A stretch of DNA of 24,181 nt, taken from contig HF991450.1 of the NCBI GenBank assembly GCA_000433095.1, positions 1-24,181 of the forward strand, given 5' to 3'. The notes beneath the pieces are model-generated. The model worked only from the letters and a program-made list of their open reading frames with translations, ran no database searches and was not told the DNA's origin. Position numbers and translations under genes: made by a program. Shown piece after piece: positions 1 through 7,271 of the stretch. The DNA is from Clostridium sp. CAG:967 (GTDB lineage Bacteria > Cyanobacteriota > Vampirovibrionia > Gastranaerophilales > Gastranaerophilaceae). The number at the start of each line of letters is the position of its first letter. Positions within the stretch are counted from its first letter, which is position 1.

Positions 1-671
1 CGTTTGGTATTCGTCGTTGTGCGTTTACCTTGGCGGAAGTTTTGGTCACGTTAGGTATTATTGGTGTTGTTGCTGCTATGACTATGCCGGTGCTTATCCA
101 AAATCATCAGGAAAAGGTTACTGTTACCCGTTTAAAAAAAGCTTATTCCGTATTATCACAAGCTTATATGTCTTCTTCTGCCGAAAATATAGATATTACA
201 GAATGGGGATTGGGAGAAACATTTTCTTCGGAAGGGGCTGAGGCTATTGCACAAAAAATGATACCATATTTGAAACTCAACAAAAATTGCGGTTTTGAAA
301 AAGGGTGTTTTCCTAACGGTGTTGTTTACAAATATTTAAATGGTACAAGCTGGTACAGAATTGATGATTCAAGCAGGGCATACAAGATGATTTTGTCTGA
401 CGGAATGCTAATTGCTATTGAAAGCGGGAAAACTTACGGAAAAGTTTTTGTTGATATAAACGGATTTAAGGGACCTAATCAGGATGGTAAAGATATGTTT
501 TCTTTTCGTTTGGAAAAAAACAGAGTAATGCCATTCGGTTATCAAGGCGATATTGTTTTATTCGGGAAAAACGAAAGTTATGCTGCGTGGGTAATATATA
601 ATGAAAACACTGATTACCTGCGCTGTCCGGATAAGCTCGGGTGGGATAAAGCTACAAGCTGCAAAGGTTAA
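1..671 (+). CDS. Type IV prepilin-like protein, 5'-truncated by the window edge
   Basis: The reading frame is open from the first bases of the window, so the true start lies upstream. The first visible residues are FGIRRCA-FTLAEVLVTLGIIGVVAAMT. This is a class III (type IV pilin / type II secretion pseudopilin) signal: a short basic leader, a prepilin-peptidase site, mature Phe1 and Glu5, then a hydrophobic helix that anchors the subunit and packs in the pilus core. The residue before the cleavage site is Ala instead of the usual Gly. The rest (about 190 residues) is a globular domain with paired Cys near the middle (NKNCGFEKGCF) and two more near the C-terminus, possibly disulfides. The product probably enters a pilus or pseudopilus, but which one cannot be told. 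Its stop codon overlaps that of the convergent purB. Confidence 0.85.
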   Translation, partial: FGIRRCAFTLAEVLVTLGIIGVVAAMTMPVLIQNHQEKVTVTRLKKAYSVLSQAYMSSSAENIDITEWGLGETFSSEGAEAIAQKMIPYLKLNKNCGFEKGCFPNGVVYKYLNGTSWYRIDDSSRAYKMILSDGMLIAIESGKTYGKVFVDINGFKGPNQDGKDMFSFRLEKNRVMPFGYQGDIVLFGKNESYAAWVIYNENTDYLRCPDKLGWDKATSCKG

Positions 672-1960
672 TTCAATATTCTTGAATAAATTTCGTTAAT
701 ATTTTTCAAAAATTCTTCTTTGTTAAAGATTTCGTCGATTTCAACAGGGGTTAATAATTTTGTGACATCTTCGTCATTTAACAGATTAACCCTGAAATCG
801 CCGTTATTTTCAAAAGCATTTATGGCATTTCGCTGGACAAGACGGTATGCATCTTCTCTTGTTAAACCTTTTTCTATAAGTTTTAAAAGAACTTTTTGCG
901 AAAAAACTATGCCGCCGAATTTATCGGTGTTTTTAAGCATATTTTTTTCATGAACAACAAGATTTTGAACCACGTTATTAAAACGATTGAGCATAAAATC
1001 TATGAGAGTAAAACTGTCAGGAAAAATTATACGTTCCGCAGAACTGTGAGAAATATCTCTTTCATGCCACAGAACAATATTTTCCAGAGCAACAAGCGAA
1101 TTTGCTCTTACAACACGAGCAAGTCCGCACAGATTTTCCGATAAAACAGGATTTTTCTTGTGGGGCATTGCAGAAGAACCTTTCTGGTTTTTAGCGAAAC
1201 CTTCTTCAACCTCTAAAACTTCTGTTCTCTGCAAATGTCTGATTTCTGTTGCAAATTGTTCAATTACACTTGCAATCAATGCTAATGACTGCATTAAGTA
1301 AGCGTGATAATCTCTTGCGATAATCTGGGTGGAAATTCTTGCAGGTCTGAGCCCCAAATTTTTGCAGGTAATTCTTTCAACGTCAGGCGAAATGTTGCTG
1401 TAAGTTCCGACAGGACCTGATATTTGTCCTACTTTAATTTCATCGAGTGCATGAATAAAATTTGCTCTCTGACGTTCAAGAATATCAATCCAGCTGCAAA
1501 TTTTAACCCCGAATGTCATAACTTCCGCATGAATTCCGTGAGAACGCCCGATACAAACCGTATTCTTATGTTTATTTGCCAAATCTTTAAGCGATTGAAT
1601 TGTTTCATCCAAATCTTTAATGATGATTTTTCCGCTGTCCTGAATTTGAAGGGCAAAAGCAGTGTCTATCACATCAGAACTTGTCATTCCCACATGCATG
1701 TATTTTGCCAGATCGCCCAGACTTTCATTAACACAGGTTAAAAATGCTATTACATCATGGCGGACTTCCGCTTCAATCTCATCAATCCTTTTAAGGTCAA
1801 ATTTTGCTTTTTTCTTTAATTCTTCAATATCATTCTCGGGGAATTCGCCGAGTTCTGCATAAGCTTCAGCAACCGCAATTTCAACATCAAGGTAGTATTG
1901 GAATTTGGAATTTAAATCCCAAATTTTTTTCATTTCTTCACGAGCATATCTTTCAATCAT
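668..1960 (-). CDS. purB: Adenylosuccinate lyase
   Basis: This cytoplasmic enzyme of purine synthesis cleaves SAICAR to AICAR and adenylosuccinate to AMP, releasing fumarate each time. The 430-residue length is normal for the short bacterial PurB type. The fumarase/aspartase superfamily signature GSSAMPHKKNP is at residues 261-271, within the mobile catalytic loop. TSSDVIDTA (93-101) and GRSHGIHAE (138-146) supply substrate and catalytic residues. His68, His89, His141, Lys268 and Glu275 fall where the Bacillus-type enzyme has its active-site residues (numbering from memory). The gene is alone, not in a pur operon; its 3' end meets the prepilin gene tail to tail. There is no Shine-Dalgarno site before the ATG. 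A TGA-TAAAAT extended -10 ends 6 bases upstream, so the mRNA may be leaderless. Confidence 0.96.
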   Translation of the reverse strand: MIERYAREEMKKIWDLNSKFQYYLDVEIAVAEAYAELGEFPENDIEELKKKAKFDLKRIDEIEAEVRHDVIAFLTCVNESLGDLAKYMHVGMTSSDVIDTAFALQIQDSGKIIIKDLDETIQSLKDLANKHKNTVCIGRSHGIHAEVMTFGVKICSWIDILERQRANFIHALDEIKVGQISGPVGTYSNISPDVERITCKNLGLRPARISTQIIARDYHAYLMQSLALIASVIEQFATEIRHLQRTEVLEVEEGFAKNQKGSSAMPHKKNPVLSENLCGLARVVRANSLVALENIVLWHERDISHSSAERIIFPDSFTLIDFMLNRFNNVVQNLVVHEKNMLKNTDKFGGIVFSQKVLLKLIEKGLTREDAYRLVQRNAINAFENNGDFRVNLLNDEDVTKLLTPVEIDEIFNKEEFLKNINEIYSRILN

Positions 1961-1966
1961 ATTTTT

Positions 1967-1975
1967 ATTTTATCA
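1967..1975 (-). promoter_or_regulatory. Extended -10 of purB, leaderless spacing
   Basis: Read on the minus strand this is TGA-TAAAAT, followed by exactly 6 bases and the purB ATG. A TG one base before the hexamer is the extended -10 signature, which can compensate for the poor -35. Transcription would be expected to start at or next to the A of the ATG. Confidence 0.5.
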
Positions 1976-2050
1976 TAAAACTTTACAAAAAAGGCAATTA
2001 TTTCGAGAATAAATACTTTATATATATAGTATAAGAGATTGAGGATTATT

Positions 2051-2524
2051 ATGACTAAGGTTAATCAAATTTCCAGAGAACAATTTGAGGTAAATAAAGA
2101 ACTCAAAACTATCTACGGTTCTTATGAAAATTATCTGGCTGCACAGTTAAAGACACAGTCAATTCATACTTTTGCGCAGACCAATCCTAATAAATATACA
2201 TATAACCCTGCAGAAGCATTTTTTAATATGCGTATGGAGGCTTATGACAAACATAACGCCCAATCAGAAGCTTTGATTGCAAATTATAAAGAACTCGAAG
2301 CTCAATATGAAGCTTTGTTGAAACAGCAAAACTCGATTAGTAACAGTTTAATGTCAAAATATCAGGTTTCTAATAAAAATGACTTACTCAGCTCTATGAC
2401 GGAAAAGAATTCACTATATGACCAAGGGCTTTATAACAAAACATCAAATTCTGTATCAGAAGCTTATACTAAATTCATTGCGGCACTGCAGACAGCTAAC
2501 TATCAAACCCACAGGATAGTTTAA
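2051..2524 (+). CDS. Hypothetical helical/coiled-coil protein
   Basis: This 157-residue protein was not recognised. ATG at 2051 is chosen over an in-frame TTG 12 bases earlier because GAGG at 2041-2044 sits 6 bases before it. The sequence is polar, rich in Gln, Asn, Glu and Lys, and lacks a signal peptide or membrane segment. Residues about 70-95 (MRMEAYDKHNAQSEALIANY and the Glu/Leu-rich stretch after it) have the periodicity of a coiled coil. The C-terminal third is also probably helical and has Ser/Asn-rich turns. It is divergent from purB and precedes rpsO, which has its own promoter, so no shared role is implied. A filament, secretion-substrate or scaffold role would be guesswork. Confidence 0.7.
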   Translation: MTKVNQISREQFEVNKELKTIYGSYENYLAAQLKTQSIHTFAQTNPNKYTYNPAEAFFNMRMEAYDKHNAQSEALIANYKELEAQYEALLKQQNSISNSLMSKYQVSNKNDLLSSMTEKNSLYDQGLYNKTSNSVSEAYTKFIAALQTANYQTHRIV

Positions 2525-2553
2525 AAATCCGTAACATATTTGAGATTTCATGC

Positions 2554-2582
2554 TTGCATTTTTTCCTTTACTATATTATCAT
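2554..2582 (+). promoter_or_regulatory. Candidate rpsO promoter
   Basis: TTGCAT (2554-2559) and TATCAT (2577-2582) are separated by 17 bases, the optimal sigma-70 spacing. The hexamers are imperfect but correctly placed. They would start a transcript around 2589, just at the foot of the leader hairpin described below. Confidence 0.45.
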
Positions 2583-2587
2583 GCAGC

Positions 2588-2621
2588 TTGTAGAGTGCTT
2601 ACGCCAATAATCACTCAACAA
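2588..2621 (+). promoter_or_regulatory. Leader hairpin upstream of rpsO
   Basis: TTGT-A-GAGTG (2588-2597) can pair with CACTC-A-ACAA (2612-2621). This gives nine pairs around one A.A mismatch, with a 14-base loop. It ends 15 bases before the rpsO ATG and just ahead of the AAAAGG ribosome-binding region. In many bacteria S15 represses its own mRNA through structured leaders of lineage-specific design, so this is a candidate for that element. No known S15-leader family was matched. Confidence 0.4.
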
Positions 2622-2636
2622 GAAAAGGAAATTACA

Positions 2637-2900
2637 ATGAACTTAAAAAACAAAGAAGAAATCGTAAAAGCTTACGGTAAAAACGAAAAAGATACAGGCT
2701 CTACAGCTGTTCAAGTTGCTATGATGAGCAAGAAAATTTCTGAACTTACCGAACACCTTAAATCAAATAAAAAAGACTTTGCTACTAAAAGAGGTCTTTT
2801 AATGATGGTAGGTAAAAGAAAGAGATTACTTTCTTATCTGAAATCTCAAAATCTTGACGAATACAGAGAATTGATTAAGAAATTGGGAATCAGAGGCTAG
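2637..2900 (+). CDS. rpsO: 30S ribosomal protein S15
   Basis: S15 is a primary-binding protein of the 30S subunit; it contacts the 16S rRNA central-domain three-way junction and forms bridge B4 to the 50S. The product is 87 residues, close to the usual 88-89. It shows the family features: DTGSTAVQVA (residues 19-28), the LTEHLKSNKKDFATKRGLL region with the rRNA-contacting turn, and KRKRLLSYL (about 61-69). An upstream in-frame extension of 29 residues is rejected because it does not resemble S15. ATG at 2637 is preceded by AAAAGG at 2622-2627. The gene is a single unit with its own promoter, leader hairpin and a strong terminator. pnp, a common partner, is not adjacent. Confidence 0.97.
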   Translation: MNLKNKEEIVKAYGKNEKDTGSTAVQVAMMSKKISELTEHLKSNKKDFATKRGLLMMVGKRKRLLSYLKSQNLDEYRELIKKLGIRG

Positions 2901-2923
2901 TTTTAAGCTGATGAAAATTTTTA

Positions 2924-2950
2924 AAAGGCTGTCATTCGACGGCCTTTCTT
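2924..2950 (+). terminator. Intrinsic terminator of rpsO
   Basis: AAAGGCTGTC (2924-2933) pairs with GACGGCCTTT (2938-2947) over ten base pairs (one G-U), with a 4-base loop, followed by a T-rich end. It isolates rpsO from hydF. Confidence 0.8.
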
Positions 2951-2966
2951 AATATATAGGAGCTTT

Positions 2967-4133
2967 ATGAAAACACTAAAATCAATGCGTTTGCATATCG
3001 GGGTTTTCGGCAGAACCAATGTCGGGAAATCCTCTCTTTTAAACAGGATTACAAATCAGGAAATCTCTATAGTTTCTGATGTTGCGGGAACAACCACCGA
3101 TGTTGTAGAAAAATCCATGGAACTTTTGCCTGTAGGTCCTGTAACTTTTCTTGATACCGCAGGGCTTGATGACAGCACGGAACTTGCACAAAAGCGTATT
3201 GAAAAGACTATGAAAGTTATTAATCGTATTGATGTTGCGGTTATTGTTTGTGATTTCACCGGTGTTGGAGATTATGAAAATGAGCTTATCGAAAAATTTG
3301 ATGAGTTGAAAATTCCTTACCTTATTGTGGTTAATAAATGCGATATTGAAAAGCCTGCACTTGATAGAGATGCTCTTTACACATCGGTCAGGGATGATGA
3401 AAATATAGTGTTTAGATTTAAGGAGGCACTTGTAAAACTTTTGCCCGAAGATTTTGTTAATTCGCCTAAGATTGCAGGAGATTTAGTTCCCGCAAAAAGC
3501 ACTGTTATTCTTGTAATTCCTATTGACAAAGAAGCTCCGAAGGGAAGAATAATTCTGCCACAGGTCCAAACGTTGAGAGATTTGCTTGACAGTGATTGTT
3601 TGACTTATGTTGTAAAAGTTTCCGAACTTAAGCAGGCGCTTGAAAATCTGAAAATACCGCCTTCGTTAGTTGTTACGGATTCGCAGGCGTTCAGGGAAGT
3701 AAGTGAGATTGTTCCTGATAACGTGCCTTTAACGTCCTTTTCAATCCTGTTTGCACGATTGAAAGGTGATTTGGATGAATTTGTAAAAGGTGCAAATGCA
3801 ATTGAAAATCTTAAAGACGGCGATATGGTATTAATCCTTGAAAGCTGTACACACCACGCAATAGAAGATGATATAGGAAGGGTAAAAATCCCTAATCTTC
3901 TGCGCAAGAAAACAGGAAAAAATTTGGTAATCCACAATTATGCAGGTCACGATTTTCCTGATATAAATGATTACAAATTAATTATTCACTGCGGTGCTTG
4001 TATGACTAACAGACGTGAGGTTCTGTCAAGAATTTTAATTGCTGACAAAGCCGGTGTTCCCATTACGAATTACGGTGTGGTTATTTCATATTGTCTGGGC
4101 ATTTTGCCAAGAGCCGTTAAAATTTTTTCGTAA
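2967..4133 (+). CDS. hydF: [FeFe]-hydrogenase H-cluster maturation GTPase HydF
   Basis: HydF is the scaffold/carrier on which HydE and HydG build the diiron subcluster before it is delivered to apo-hydrogenase. The N-terminal GTPase domain shows a P-loop GRTNVGKS (15-22), switch I AGTTTD (40-45), DTAG (63-66) and NKCD (123-126). A middle dimerisation domain follows. The C-terminal domain has the diagnostic Fe-S ligands: Cys294-x-His296, then His341-Cys342-x2-Cys345 in HCGAC. That combination separates HydF from the related TrmE/Era GTPases. AGGAG lies 4 bases before the ATG. HydE, HydG and hydrogenase genes are not in this window, so the rest of the pathway must be elsewhere. The 3' end overlaps the convergent gene by 17 bases. 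It implies an anaerobic, hydrogen-metabolising host. Confidence 0.95.
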   Translation: MKTLKSMRLHIGVFGRTNVGKSSLLNRITNQEISIVSDVAGTTTDVVEKSMELLPVGPVTFLDTAGLDDSTELAQKRIEKTMKVINRIDVAVIVCDFTGVGDYENELIEKFDELKIPYLIVVNKCDIEKPALDRDALYTSVRDDENIVFRFKEALVKLLPEDFVNSPKIAGDLVPAKSTVILVIPIDKEAPKGRIILPQVQTLRDLLDSDCLTYVVKVSELKQALENLKIPPSLVVTDSQAFREVSEIVPDNVPLTSFSILFARLKGDLDEFVKGANAIENLKDGDMVLILESCTHHAIEDDIGRVKIPNLLRKKTGKNLVIHNYAGHDFPDINDYKLIIHCGACMTNRREVLSRILIADKAGVPITNYGVVISYCLGILPRAVKIFS

Positions 4134-4560
4134 GTGAACTTTTATAATAATTAAATGTTTCCATAAACCATTTAGCGAGATTATTGGGATTTTCGTCAGG
4201 GTTCATATAAAATCCCTGAATTTTATCTGTATTATCAAGCTGCATGTAAATATTTTCACGTCCGTATTTGTCTGATGTTTTTTTGAATTTATTTCTTCCT
4301 GATGTGAAAAATTCATCATAGGTTCCGTTTTTTACGTAATTTGCTTTTGAAGGATGAAGAGTTGCAACAGATAGTGTCCCGTAATCAGGATTTCTTTCCA
4401 CGTATGTTTTAATTAAATCAACAGCTTTGCGAATATTATTTTTCTGTTGTGCGAAATGAAAGCTGTCAATATATTTGCCTATACTTTGGTTTTCTACAAA
4501 CCTCATTTTAAAATTTTGATTGTAAGTATTATCATTTTGCAGATTTAAATTAACTCTCAT
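4117..4560 (-). CDS. Hypothetical protein
   Basis: This 147-residue product was not recognised. It is preceded by AAGGGG about 9 bases from the ATG, which supports the start. There is no signal peptide or membrane segment. The N-terminus is Asn/Gln-rich and probably disordered (MRVNLNLQNDNTYNQNFKMR). A mixed, charged and aromatic domain follows, with predicted helices around residues 30-55 and at the C-terminus (NNLAKWFMETFNYYKSSL). Its last 17 bases overlap the 3' end of hydF on the other strand. The base composition matches the neighbours. A protein specific to this lineage is the safest reading. Confidence 0.7.
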   Translation of the reverse strand: MRVNLNLQNDNTYNQNFKMRFVENQSIGKYIDSFHFAQQKNNIRKAVDLIKTYVERNPDYGTLSVATLHPSKANYVKNGTYDEFFTSGRNKFKKTSDKYGRENIYMQLDNTDKIQGFYMNPDENPNNLAKWFMETFNYYKSSLTKKF

Positions 4561-4706
4561 AACACAATACCCCTTTTACACTATTTAACTATAATATACT
4601 AATTCACCGGTTTGTAAATTAAATTCCCTAAAATATTAATAAAATGTTACACAAGTAGTATTTTTATTTACTCTAAAGATATGATAAAAAAAACTATGTT
4701 TGGTTT

Positions 4707-4712
4707 TAATAT
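4707..4712 (+). promoter_or_regulatory. -10-like hexamer directly upstream of the winged-helix gene
   Basis: TAATAT is followed by exactly 6 bases and the ATG at 4719. No Shine-Dalgarno sequence is present, consistent with a leaderless transcript. No convincing -35 is visible. A second possible promoter (TTACAC at 4647 with TACTCT at 4669) would give a conventional leader. Confidence 0.35.
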
Positions 4713-4718
4713 AGTAGT

Positions 4719-5042
4719 ATGTATGATTACGAGCTAGAAACTGAAGACAAAGAATTAAAAAAAGTGGGACTTGAATTAATGTTTATGACACCTGAAAAAG
4801 GCTCTGCCGAAAATTGGGTTACTGCCGTAGAGCTTGCCAAAATGGTTGAACTCCCTGTGGACACGGTTAAGAAAAAGCTTGTAATTTTAAAAGATGCAGG
4901 GATTGTGCGTGTAAAAGGGATTAAACCGAAATACTGGAAATTTGATGATTACAGTTTTCAAAGAATGGATGAAGACGATGATGTCTATAAACTTCTTTGC
5001 AGTTTTGACGATGTAGACTTTGACAGGTATTTTACATATTGA
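4719..5042 (+). CDS. Small winged-helix/HTH protein, probable transcription regulator
   Basis: This 107-residue cytoplasmic protein carries a helix-turn-helix at about residues 30-65. The stretch WVTAVELAKMVELPVDTVKK reads as helix 2, turn and recognition helix. A hydrophobic helix (LVILKDAGIVRV) and a short wing leading to YWKFDDY follow. This is the fold of MarR/ArsR/GntR-type winged-helix domains; no subfamily is recognised and there is no ligand domain or metal-binding Cys/His pair. The C-terminus is very acidic (RMDEDDDVYKLL). There is no Shine-Dalgarno site, and a TAATAT hexamer lies 6 bases before the ATG. It ends 6 bases from the convergent mnmE stop. Its target is unknown. Confidence 0.75.
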   Translation: MYDYELETEDKELKKVGLELMFMTPEKGSAENWVTAVELAKMVELPVDTVKKKLVILKDAGIVRVKGIKPKYWKFDDYSFQRMDEDDDVYKLLCSFDDVDFDRYFTY

Positions 5043-5048
5043 TTTGAT

Positions 5049-6383
5049 TTACTTTCCGATACAAAAATGGTCGAAGATATTGTTTAAGATATCATCGGTT
5101 ATAACTTCGCCTGTTATCTCATCTAAAAATAATAATGCAGATTTAAGGTCAATTGAAATCAGGTCTTGAAGTTCGTTGATTTTTGCTGCTTCAAGTGCCT
5201 GAACAAGGCTTGTACGGCATTTTTCAAGACAGTCCTGCTGGCGGTTGTTGGTTACAAATTCCGTGTCTTCAAGAGAAAAATTATATGCTGTCTGTTTAAT
5301 TTTATCTTTTAATTCATCGAGCCCTTCTTTTGTAACGGTTGAAAGATAAAATGTATCGCAATTTCGAGTTTCGGTTAAATCTGCTTTATTTGCAATGATT
5401 ATATGGTTTTTATCTTTAATCAAATCCAGAATTGTTTTGTCGTCTTCATTCATTCCTTTTGAAGAATCGTAGAGGAATAATATCAAATCTGCTTCATCAG
5501 CGGATTGTTTTGAGTATTCAATCCCGATTTCTTCAACTTTTCCGACTTCATCATTATCACGAATACCCGCTGTATCAATCAATGTAATTGCAACATCCCA
5601 GTCAAGCGTTTCTTTAATTACATCACGTGTTGTTCCTGCAATATCGGTAACAATTGCACGTTCTACGTTTAAAAGTGTATTGAATAGTGAAGATTTTCCG
5701 ACATTTGGTTTGCCGACAATAGCAATTTTTATTCCCTGGCGCATAATATTTGAGGATTTTGCGCAGGACAAGATTTTGTCAATTTTATCAAGTGCTTTTT
5801 CAAATTCCTGTATTATATAATCATATTCAGGTTCGGCAACATCTTCAGGGAAATCTATACCCGCAACTATTTTGGAAAGAACGTTAAATATATCTGTTCT
5901 GATTTCTTTAATTTTTTGGCTTAGTGCGCCTGAAAGGTTTTTAGCTGATTGTTTGGCAAAATCTTTTGTTTTTGCGTGGATTAAATCTGCTACGGCTTCG
6001 GCTTGCGACAAATCCATTTTTCTATTCATAAAAGCACGTTTTGTGAATTCTCCACGTTCAGCTATTCTTGCGCCGTTTTTTAGAACAACATCCAATATGT
6101 TTCTTACAACGTTAATCCCGCCGTGGCAGTGAATTTCAATAACATCTTCTCCTGTATAGCTTTTAGGATTTCTAAAAGGAAGAAGAAGTACTTCATCTAT
6201 CTTTTTTTCGCCGTCAACAATCCAGCCGTGAGAAATTTTTCCTTCTTCAAGGTTGTGTTTGGAATAGATTTTATCAATAATCTCAAAACTTTTTTCGCCT
6301 GAAATTCTGATAACCCCTACACCGCCTGTGCCTATAGGAGTTGCTATTGCTGCTATTGTATCAAATTCTTGTAAGATGTTCAT
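5049..6383 (-). CDS. mnmE: tRNA uridine-5-carboxymethylaminomethyl modification GTPase MnmE
   Basis: MnmE (TrmE) works with MnmG to install the cmnm5 group on wobble U34 of certain tRNAs, using a folate-derived one-carbon unit and GTP hydrolysis. The 444 residues show the full architecture: an N-terminal folate-binding domain beginning DTIAAIATPIGTGGVGVIRISG, a helical domain, and an inserted G domain with GKPNVGKS (224-231), AGTTRD (249-254), DTAG (270-273) and NKAD (332-335). The invariant C-terminal CIGK (441-444) is present, whose Cys is conserved in active enzymes. No mnmG is adjacent. The ATG lacks a Shine-Dalgarno site; TATAAT sits 6 bases upstream, so the message is probably leaderless. 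Confidence 0.96.
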   Translation of the reverse strand: MNILQEFDTIAAIATPIGTGGVGVIRISGEKSFEIIDKIYSKHNLEEGKISHGWIVDGEKKIDEVLLLPFRNPKSYTGEDVIEIHCHGGINVVRNILDVVLKNGARIAERGEFTKRAFMNRKMDLSQAEAVADLIHAKTKDFAKQSAKNLSGALSQKIKEIRTDIFNVLSKIVAGIDFPEDVAEPEYDYIIQEFEKALDKIDKILSCAKSSNIMRQGIKIAIVGKPNVGKSSLFNTLLNVERAIVTDIAGTTRDVIKETLDWDVAITLIDTAGIRDNDEVGKVEEIGIEYSKQSADEADLILFLYDSSKGMNEDDKTILDLIKDKNHIIIANKADLTETRNCDTFYLSTVTKEGLDELKDKIKQTAYNFSLEDTEFVTNNRQQDCLEKCRTSLVQALEAAKINELQDLISIDLKSALLFLDEITGEVITDDILNNIFDHFCIGK

Positions 6384-6389
6384 AAAATT

Positions 6390-6395
6390 ATTATA
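6390..6395 (-). promoter_or_regulatory. -10 box of mnmE, leaderless spacing
   Basis: On the minus strand this is a perfect TATAAT followed by 6 bases (AATTTT) and the mnmE ATG. The start of transcription is predicted at the initiation codon. A terminator lies directly upstream at 6415-6448, so mnmE needs its own promoter here. Confidence 0.5.
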
Positions 6396-6414
6396 TAATA
6401 AAAATCATATATTT

Positions 6415-6448
6415 AATAATCCGGGCTTTTTTACAAGCCCGAATTATT
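6415..6448 (-). terminator. Terminator between the 232-residue gene and mnmE
   Basis: CGGGCTT (6422-6428) and AAGCCCG (6435-6441) form a GC-rich stem with a 6-base loop. AATAAT and ATTATT arms outside it extend the pairing around one mismatch. It lies directly after the stop of the minus-strand gene at 6456. The trailing U-run on that strand is short and interrupted, so strength is uncertain. Confidence 0.6.
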
Positions 6449-6455
6449 ATATTAA

Positions 6456-7154
6456 TTACATGTATTGTTTCCCGATTTGCAATGCAGCAGATGCCGCCAT
6501 TCCGTAAGGTCCCATTGTGCTTAAAATTCCTGAGGCAAGGTTTGCATAGCTTCCAAGCCCGCTGCTTGAAGAGTTGTTTGCGGCATAAGCGTTTGCATTG
6601 TAGCTGTTTCCTGATGAGCTGTTGTTTTGCGAACCTGTTATGAAATTCAAAATATTTGAATTTGTTTGGTTTTGCAAATCCTGTAAGAAACTTAAATATG
6701 TATATCTTTGTGATAATTCATTATTCACAAGTTCATCACGTTTTGCTGTGATATCTTGTGCGAGGTTGCTTAACGCATCTGCACGATTGCTTTCAATAGA
6801 GTTTAAATTATCCATAAATACAGAGTTGTCAAAATTACCGAATCTTGATGCTATATCTGTTTTTAATTCTTTAAGCATTGGTGTGTATATGTTGTTTAAT
6901 ATTTTTTGACCGTTTGCGGTATAAGCATTAAGCTGGGATTGAATATTTTTTTGCGTATTTTCATCAAAAACATTAACATACGGTAAAGATGATGCAAGAG
7001 AGTTTTGTGCGTAATCATAGATTTTTTTCTCTGCTTCAGACATATTATAATTAGAGTTTATTGTATTTCCTTTTTTGCTTGTGGTCGCAACATTATTACC
7101 GTTTATAGAGATTGATCCTGATGAATATGATGGGTATTTAGATGATTTTCCCAT
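6456..7154 (-). CDS. Hypothetical Ser/Asn-rich protein with helical core and hydrophobic C-terminus
   Basis: The function of this 232-residue protein was not recognised. Three zones are visible. Residues 1-40 are Ser/Gly/Asn-rich and disordered. Residues about 40-170 are strongly helical with alternating charges (SEAEKKIYDYAQ and later RADALSNLAQDITAKRDELV), likely coiled coil. Residues 170-232 begin with Ser/Asn repeats and end in a Gly/Ala-rich hydrophobic stretch (YANLASGILSTMGPYGMAAS) that could insert into or bind a membrane. The layout recalls some phage internal virion proteins and secreted effectors, but no other phage or secretion gene is nearby. GAAAGGA precedes the ATG by about 9 bases and lies in the 3' arm of a hairpin (7160-7181), which could restrict translation. 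Confidence 0.7.
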   Translation of the reverse strand: MGKSSKYPSYSSGSISINGNNVATTSKKGNTINSNYNMSEAEKKIYDYAQNSLASSLPYVNVFDENTQKNIQSQLNAYTANGQKILNNIYTPMLKELKTDIASRFGNFDNSVFMDNLNSIESNRADALSNLAQDITAKRDELVNNELSQRYTYLSFLQDLQNQTNSNILNFITGSQNNSSSGNSYNANAYAANNSSSSGLGSYANLASGILSTMGPYGMAASAALQIGKQYM

Positions 7155-7159
7155 ATTAA

Positions 7160-7181
7160 TTTATCCTTTCTCAAGGATAAA
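7160..7181 (-). promoter_or_regulatory. Hairpin covering the ribosome-binding site of the 232-residue gene
   Basis: TTATCCTT and AAGGATAA are perfect 8-base inverted arms around a 4-base spacer, plus one more outer T-A pair. In the minus-strand mRNA the 3' arm contains the AAAGGA Shine-Dalgarno site, so folding would hide it. Confidence 0.5.
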
Positions 7182-7259
7182 AATTTGATGAATTTTAAAG
7201 GCGTTGATATAATATTATACCACGTGATGTAAAAATCTGTAAAGTAACTTTTTTTGAGA

Positions 7260-7265
7260 TATAAT
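7260..7265 (+). promoter_or_regulatory. -10 box of the cytoplasmic TPR gene, leaderless spacing
   Basis: Perfect TATAAT, then 6 bases (TTAATT) and the ATG at 7272. No Shine-Dalgarno site is present. A weak -35 (TGTAAA at 7238-7243) lies 16 bases upstream of the hexamer. Confidence 0.5.
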
Positions 7266-7271
7266 TTAATT

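Noticed and set aside
720..1862. Several open frames of 66-105 residues antisense to purB
   Set aside because: They are shadows of a well-conserved coding sequence on the minus strand, lack ribosome-binding sites and look compositionally odd. The same applies to frames antisense to gyrA, mnmE, hydF, rfbB and rfbD.
2529..2539. CCGTAACATAT shared with 11097-11107
   Set aside because: An 11-base match is expected many times by chance in 24 kb, and the contexts are unrelated.
2967..4133. HydF gene as a second TrmE/Era-type GTPase
   Set aside because: The C-terminal Cys-x-His and His-Cys-x2-Cys cluster ligands are specific to HydF and absent from those families.
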